In this document: positions 5,422-8,364 of the stretch, one piece after another
Layout of the letters: each line of letters opens with the position of its first letter
Position numbering within the stretch: position 1 is the first letter of the stretch
Made by a program: the position numbers and the translations under genes
DNA from: an uncultured Geobacter sp.
Lineage (GTDB): Bacteria > Desulfobacterota > Desulfuromonadia > Geobacterales > Geobacteraceae
Assembly: GCA_937886325.1 (NCBI GenBank)
Contig: CALABV010000249.1
Span: forward strand, 1-8,364
Direction of reading: 5' to 3'
DNA length: 8,364 nucleotides
Notes under the pieces: generated by a model
Databases searched by the model: none
Told to the model about the DNA's origin: nothing
Seen by the model: only the letters and a program-made list of their open reading frames with translations

Positions 5422-8123
5422 GCTTGGCCTCCGAAATACCCTAGCGTTCTTAGGAAACCATTCAGCTCTTCAAGCGTCTTTCCCCTTCGCTGTTCAAGCT
5501 TCTGGCTACTAATCGCGTATTTATTCCAAAGATTTTCAACTAGCTGAATCAGCACCCGCATTTCAGTGTTGAGATACCGTTCCAGCTCTCGACCGGCAAT
5601 GTCGTAAAGTTTCTTCAGAATGAGTCGCTTAGCTTCTTCGACAGTCAGTTGGCCTCCAATTTCCGCCAGCAGAGCATCGGTTCGGGCAATGCGCGCCTTC
5701 AAAGCTGCTTTGTCTTTTTGCAGGGCGGTGATTTTCTTCTTATCCGTCTTATTGTCTGCATCGAGTTCGGCTATTTGCTTATCAACCTGCCGGATCAGTT
5801 CCCGGTTTTCATCCGTGAACCCTTCAGCGCCCAAACGTTTCAATTCGAGCTTCAGTTCCAGTTCGGTGGTTTTCTCTTTCAGTGCGTCCTTGGCGTCCTT
5901 GATTTTTTTCTCGATCTTCTTGATGGCGGCATCCAGTTTTTTCAGCTCATCCAGTTCCCGCCTGGCAGAGGCCCCGGGTGTGTCCTTCAAATCATCGATG
6001 AGTGCTTTCAATGCCTTTTTGATAACGGCGGCAGTGACCTTCTCGTCTTCGTCCGGCTCGTAGGCAGCCGTCTCCTGGGCAGTTTCGACAGCCTCGGCCA
6101 GCTCGCTTTGTAGTTCGCTGATTTTGTTTTCCAAGGAATCAATAGCGTCGGCCTCGGTTTGAAAAAATTCCGCAATCAGATATTCATCGGGAATCAGGGT
6201 GTGATGCCAGCCGATGGAAACGATGGTTTTCAAGTCGTAGCGGATCTGTTGCCACCAGTTCACAAACACCCCCGCGCTCTTGAATTCGTCCAGTACGCTA
6301 AGGGGTATCATCTTGTCCTTGAGCGTTGTCAGCAGCTCAAGGCGTACATCTGGCATTTTTTTTCCGTTGCCATTGCCGTTATTGGCCCGCTCAAGTCGGG
6401 CAAAATCGTTCTGCGCCACCTGCCACCAATCCTCAAGGGCTTGCGCGTGAGTGGTAAGAGTCTGGACAACGGCCGAATCGGCTTCGATAAGTTTTTTGAT
6501 ATCCGTCTTTTCCTGAACGGTCTCCTTAAAGGCGAGGTACTTTGGACGTTCCGCTTGAAAGAGGGTTTCAGCAGCCAGGCCAAAACGGGCAAAGTCCTCA
6601 TGTCGCGCCGTTACTTCATCTTCCGGAATGCCGCCGATGAGATGGGCTTGTACATCTTCGGGCTCCGGTTCCGGGGTGTTGTCGACATAACGGCGAATGT
6701 TCAGGTTGTAATCGTGTTTATCGACGATTTCGGAGGTGTCGACCAGACGGCTGTATTTTGGGAGTTCCTGTTTCAGGGTGAAAATGGTGTCGATTTTCTC
6801 GATATCTTCCGGGCGCAGCTTGTTTTGGTTCTTACCCTCGGCAAATTCACGGTCTGCGTTGATGAACAACACCTTGTTGCGCAGATGATCCGGCTTGTTC
6901 TTATTACAGACCAGCACACAGGCGGGGATGCCGGTGCCGTAAAACAGGCCTTGCGGCAGGCTGATGATGGCCTCGATGACGTCATCGTTGATGAAAAGTT
7001 CCCGGATAAGCTTTTCCTTGCCGCCACGAAACAGCACGCCATGGGGCATGATGGTGGCCATATGGCCATTGCCCTTGAGGCTGGCCAGCATGTGCTGGAC
7101 GAACATGAGGTCGGCTTTTTTACCGGTCTCGGGACACCACTCCCGAAAACGATGGGTAAATTTAACGCTGGCTCGGTTGTAATTCTGTGAAAAAGGAGGA
7201 TTGGCCAGCACCCGGTCGAATTTGCGAATCTGGCCATTATCGAGAATTTGCGGGTCCTCCAGAGTATCTCCGTTTTCAATGGTAAAACGGCTGATGTTAT
7301 GGAGGATCATATTCATGTTACAGATGGACCAGACTGTGCCGTTGGAATCCTGTCCATAAAGAGCCAGGTCGTTGGGGTCCTGACCCTGTTCTTCGACATA
7401 TTGATGTGCCTGAATCAGAAAACCGCCTGAGCCGACCGTAGGGTCATAAATGGTATTGCCTGCCTGTGGCTTGACGAGCTGCACCAGCAGGCGGACTACT
7501 TCGGCGGGGGTATAGAATTCGCCACCTTTCTTGCCTGCACTGTCGGCAAAATATTTAATCAGGTATTCATACGCTGCCCCGAGAAGATCAGGGAACTCAA
7601 AGTTGTCGTTTACTAGGACAAAATTGGGCTGATTGAAATGGTCGAGGAGGTCTTTCCATTTCTGATCGGGAATCTTGGTTTTTCCCTTGATTTCATTGAA
7701 ATTGATATTGTTCTTGAGCACTCCGGCTAGGGAATCATTCTCGTCCTCAATGGCGGCAATGGCTTTATTGAGCATATTGCCAATGTCGTGCTTTAAATCT
7801 TTCAAAGCGGGGACGGTGTTACCGTCCTCATCCACCCATGTTTCGTGCCAGCGGGCACGTTTGGGCACGTAAAAGGTCTCGCCGTAGGATGTTTTATCCT
7901 CAAGGAGCTCATCGACCAGGTCGGGCTGATCTTTCAAATGTGCGAAGGTTTCGTGGCGCAGTTGGTGCCGCTTTCGATCAAATTCATCCGAGAGCCGTTT
8001 CAGGAAAAGCATGCCGAAGATGAATTCCTTGAACTCGGAAGCATCCATTTTACCACGTAGAATATCGGCAGCTTTCAGTAGGAAGGATTCAAGCTGGGAT
8101 AAAGTTATTTTCTCTTTGTTCAC
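5418..8123 (-). CDS. hsdM: Type I DNA N6-adenine methyltransferase M subunit, long form with coiled-coil C-terminus
   Basis: Transfers methyl from S-adenosylmethionine to adenine in the site chosen by HsdS, and is also required for restriction. Residues 6-150 form the HsdM N-terminal helical domain (LESFLLKAADILRGKMDASE, FGMLFLKRLSDEFD). The methyltransferase core has GEFYTPAEVV (201-210), motif I DPTVGSGG (227-234), GQDSN (257-261) and catalytic motif IV NPPF (308-311). All are intact. At 901 aa it is far longer than the roughly 500-aa EcoKI type. Residues 480-655 form a mixed domain with WW pairs (566-567, 623-624) and an Asn/Gly linker (581-587). Residues 655-830 are charged heptad-like coiled coil. 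Residues 830-901 end in a helical tail (LYDIAGRELERYLNTEM, LWNKYA). Similar long M subunits exist, so this is a family variant rather than an obvious fusion. The start is GTG, overlapping the upstream stop as GTGA, with AGGAG ten bases upstream. Confidence 0.97.
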   Translation of the reverse strand: MNKEKITLSQLESFLLKAADILRGKMDASEFKEFIFGMLFLKRLSDEFDRKRHQLRHETFAHLKDQPDLVDELLEDKTSYGETFYVPKRARWHETWVDEDGNTVPALKDLKHDIGNMLNKAIAAIEDENDSLAGVLKNNINFNEIKGKTKIPDQKWKDLLDHFNQPNFVLVNDNFEFPDLLGAAYEYLIKYFADSAGKKGGEFYTPAEVVRLLVQLVKPQAGNTIYDPTVGSGGFLIQAHQYVEEQGQDPNDLALYGQDSNGTVWSICNMNMILHNISRFTIENGDTLEDPQILDNGQIRKFDRVLANPPFSQNYNRASVKFTHRFREWCPETGKKADLMFVQHMLASLKGNGHMATIMPHGVLFRGGKEKLIRELFINDDVIEAIISLPQGLFYGTGIPACVLVCNKNKPDHLRNKVLFINADREFAEGKNQNKLRPEDIEKIDTIFTLKQELPKYSRLVDTSEIVDKHDYNLNIRRYVDNTPEPEPEDVQAHLIGGIPEDEVTARHEDFARFGLAAETLFQAERPKYLAFKETVQEKTDIKKLIEADSAVVQTLTTHAQALEDWWQVAQNDFARLERANNGNGNGKKMPDVRLELLTTLKDKMIPLSVLDEFKSAGVFVNWWQQIRYDLKTIVSIGWHHTLIPDEYLIAEFFQTEADAIDSLENKISELQSELAEAVETAQETAAYEPDEDEKVTAAVIKKALKALIDDLKDTPGASARRELDELKKLDAAIKKIEKKIKDAKDALKEKTTELELKLELKRLGAEGFTDENRELIRQVDKQIAELDADNKTDKKKITALQKDKAALKARIARTDALLAEIGGQLTVEEAKRLILKKLYDIAGRELERYLNTEMRVLIQLVENLWNKYAISSQKLEQRRGKTLEELNGFLRTLGYFGGQA
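5428..5432 (-). promoter_or_regulatory. Ribosome binding site of hsdS
   Basis: GGAGG on the minus strand, six bases before the hsdS ATG (5421-5419) and inside the 3' end of hsdM. It supports the ATGA overlap start. Confidence 0.85.
6356..6363 (-). other. A8 tract in hsdM forming a slippery-type heptamer
   Basis: The minus strand reads GGA AAA AAA ATG (residues 587-590), a run of eight A that fits the X_XXY_YYZ pattern in the reading frame. A -1 shift would add six codons and stop at about 595 aa. A +1 shift would stop at about 597 aa. Either product keeps the methyltransferase core and loses the coiled-coil tail. Whether shifting occurs is unknown. Confidence 0.4.
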
Positions 8124-8341
8124 TTTTTATTATCTCCTGATTCCTGTTTCTTCTCTTCTGCTGCCGCGCCGCCAGCCTTGACCCACTCGTCGACTTCGTC
8201 CTTCTTGAACTTCCAAAGACAACCCATGCGATGGGCGGGCATACCATGCTTGTCGATCCACTTGTATACGGTGTCGTTGCTGACCCCGAGGTACTTGCAA
8301 ATCTCGGTAATTGATAACCAGCGGTCTTCCATCTCGTTCAT
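8120..8341 (-). CDS. Excisionase-type helix-turn-helix DNA-binding protein (HTH_17/MerR-like)
   Basis: A 73-aa protein with one winged helix-turn-helix: helices WLSITEICKYLGVSNDTVYKWI (8-29), then HRMGCLWKFKKDEVDEWV (37-54) as wing and final helix. The tail (55-73) is Ala/Glu/Lys-rich and probably disordered. This is the fold of phage excisionases and of small regulators often found beside defence genes. The stop overlaps the hsdM GTG start (GTGA), so it is the first visible gene of the operon and is translationally coupled to hsdM. Inference: it is an operon regulator or an accessory DNA-binding factor. No operator can be tested because the upstream DNA is outside the window. The usual Arg in the G-R-x-W wing motif is Cys here (C41). 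ATG at 8341 is chosen for its GGAG site. An ATG at residue 4 (8332) is a possible alternative, and the frame remains open to the right edge. Confidence 0.88.
   Translation of the reverse strand: MNEMEDRWLSITEICKYLGVSNDTVYKWIDKHGMPAHRMGCLWKFKKDEVDEWVKAGGAAAEEKKQESGDNKK
8134..8138 (-). promoter_or_regulatory. Ribosome binding site of hsdM with long spacer to a GTG start
   Basis: AGGAG on the minus strand lies ten bases before GTG 8123-8121, separated by an A/T-only spacer. The spacing is long and the start is GTG, so initiation may be weaker than at hsdS or hsdR and may depend on ribosomes finishing the small regulator gene. Confidence 0.75.
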
Positions 8342-8348
8342 TCTCTTG

Positions 8349-8352
8349 CTCC
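8349..8352 (-). promoter_or_regulatory. Ribosome binding site of the helix-turn-helix gene
   Basis: GGAG on the minus strand, seven bases before ATG 8341-8339. It supports that start over the ATG three codons later, which would be 16 bases from this site. The remaining 12 bases to the window edge show nothing else. Confidence 0.6.
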
Positions 8353-8364
8353 ACGGGCGCTTTG

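Noticed and set aside
7055..7068. 14-base perfect palindrome TGGCCATATGGCCA
   Set aside because: It lies inside conserved hsdM coding sequence (G-N-G-H-M-A-T) with no loop, so it is neither a terminator nor an obvious operator. A chance result of codon choice is the simpler view.
6159..7190. 343-codon open frame on the plus strand
   Set aside because: It is antisense to the methyltransferase motifs and middle region of hsdM. No recognisable domain or convincing ribosome binding site.
5418..8123. HsdM length as a sign of a frameshifted fusion of two genes
   Set aside because: The frame is continuous, the C-terminal tail ends in a helical region that I recognise from other M subunits, and there is no internal ribosome binding site with a good start at the boundary.
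8130..8354. Second minus-strand frame overlapping the HTH gene
   Set aside because: It has an Arg-rich, domain-free translation in a shifted frame. The helix-turn-helix pattern is in the frame starting at 8341.

Overview
The whole window is one minus-strand operon built around a complete Type I restriction-modification system, with accessory genes at both ends. In transcription order (right to left) it reads: a 73-aa excisionase-type helix-turn-helix protein (8341-8120), hsdM (8123-5418), hsdS (5421-4123), hsdR (4126-989), a YgjP/M48-family zinc metallopeptidase (986-306), and the first 101 codons of a HARE-HTH protein (305 to the left edge). The HARE-HTH gene is cut by the window edge. It was found by translating the reverse strand by hand.

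The genes are packed as tightly as possible. The first three junctions are 4-base stop/start overlaps (GTGA, ATGA, ATGA), the next gap is 2 bases and the last is 0. Each start has a purine-rich ribosome binding site lying inside the gene before it. There is no intergenic room for a promoter or terminator, so the promoter probably lies beyond the right edge and the terminator beyond the left edge. No stretch over 25 bases is free of a gene.

How the parts should work together: HsdS carries two target recognition domains that read a bipartite DNA site. HsdM methylates adenine in that site. HsdR, with an N-terminal PD-(D/E)xK nuclease and a superfamily 2 motor, translocates and cuts unmodified DNA. 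All catalytic motifs checked are intact, so the core looks functional. HsdM is much longer than usual (901 aa against roughly 500), with a lysine/glutamate-rich coiled-coil extension. The metallopeptidase and HARE-HTH genes, fixed in the same transcript, are the least explained part. HARE-HTH domains are linked in the literature to modified-DNA recognition and Mrr-type nucleases, so a second, modification-dependent restriction activity is plausible but cannot be shown from the part visible here.

The organism cannot be named. Base composition is moderate (hand counts of about 55-60% G+C in sampled parts of hsdM and hsdR), Shine-Dalgarno sites are strong, and the proteins look proteobacterial in style. 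The two recognition domains of hsdS are clearly more AT-rich (about 42-44%) than the surrounding genes, as expected for a horizontally exchanged defence locus. There are no tRNAs, rRNAs, CRISPR arrays, insertion sequences or attachment sites that I can support.
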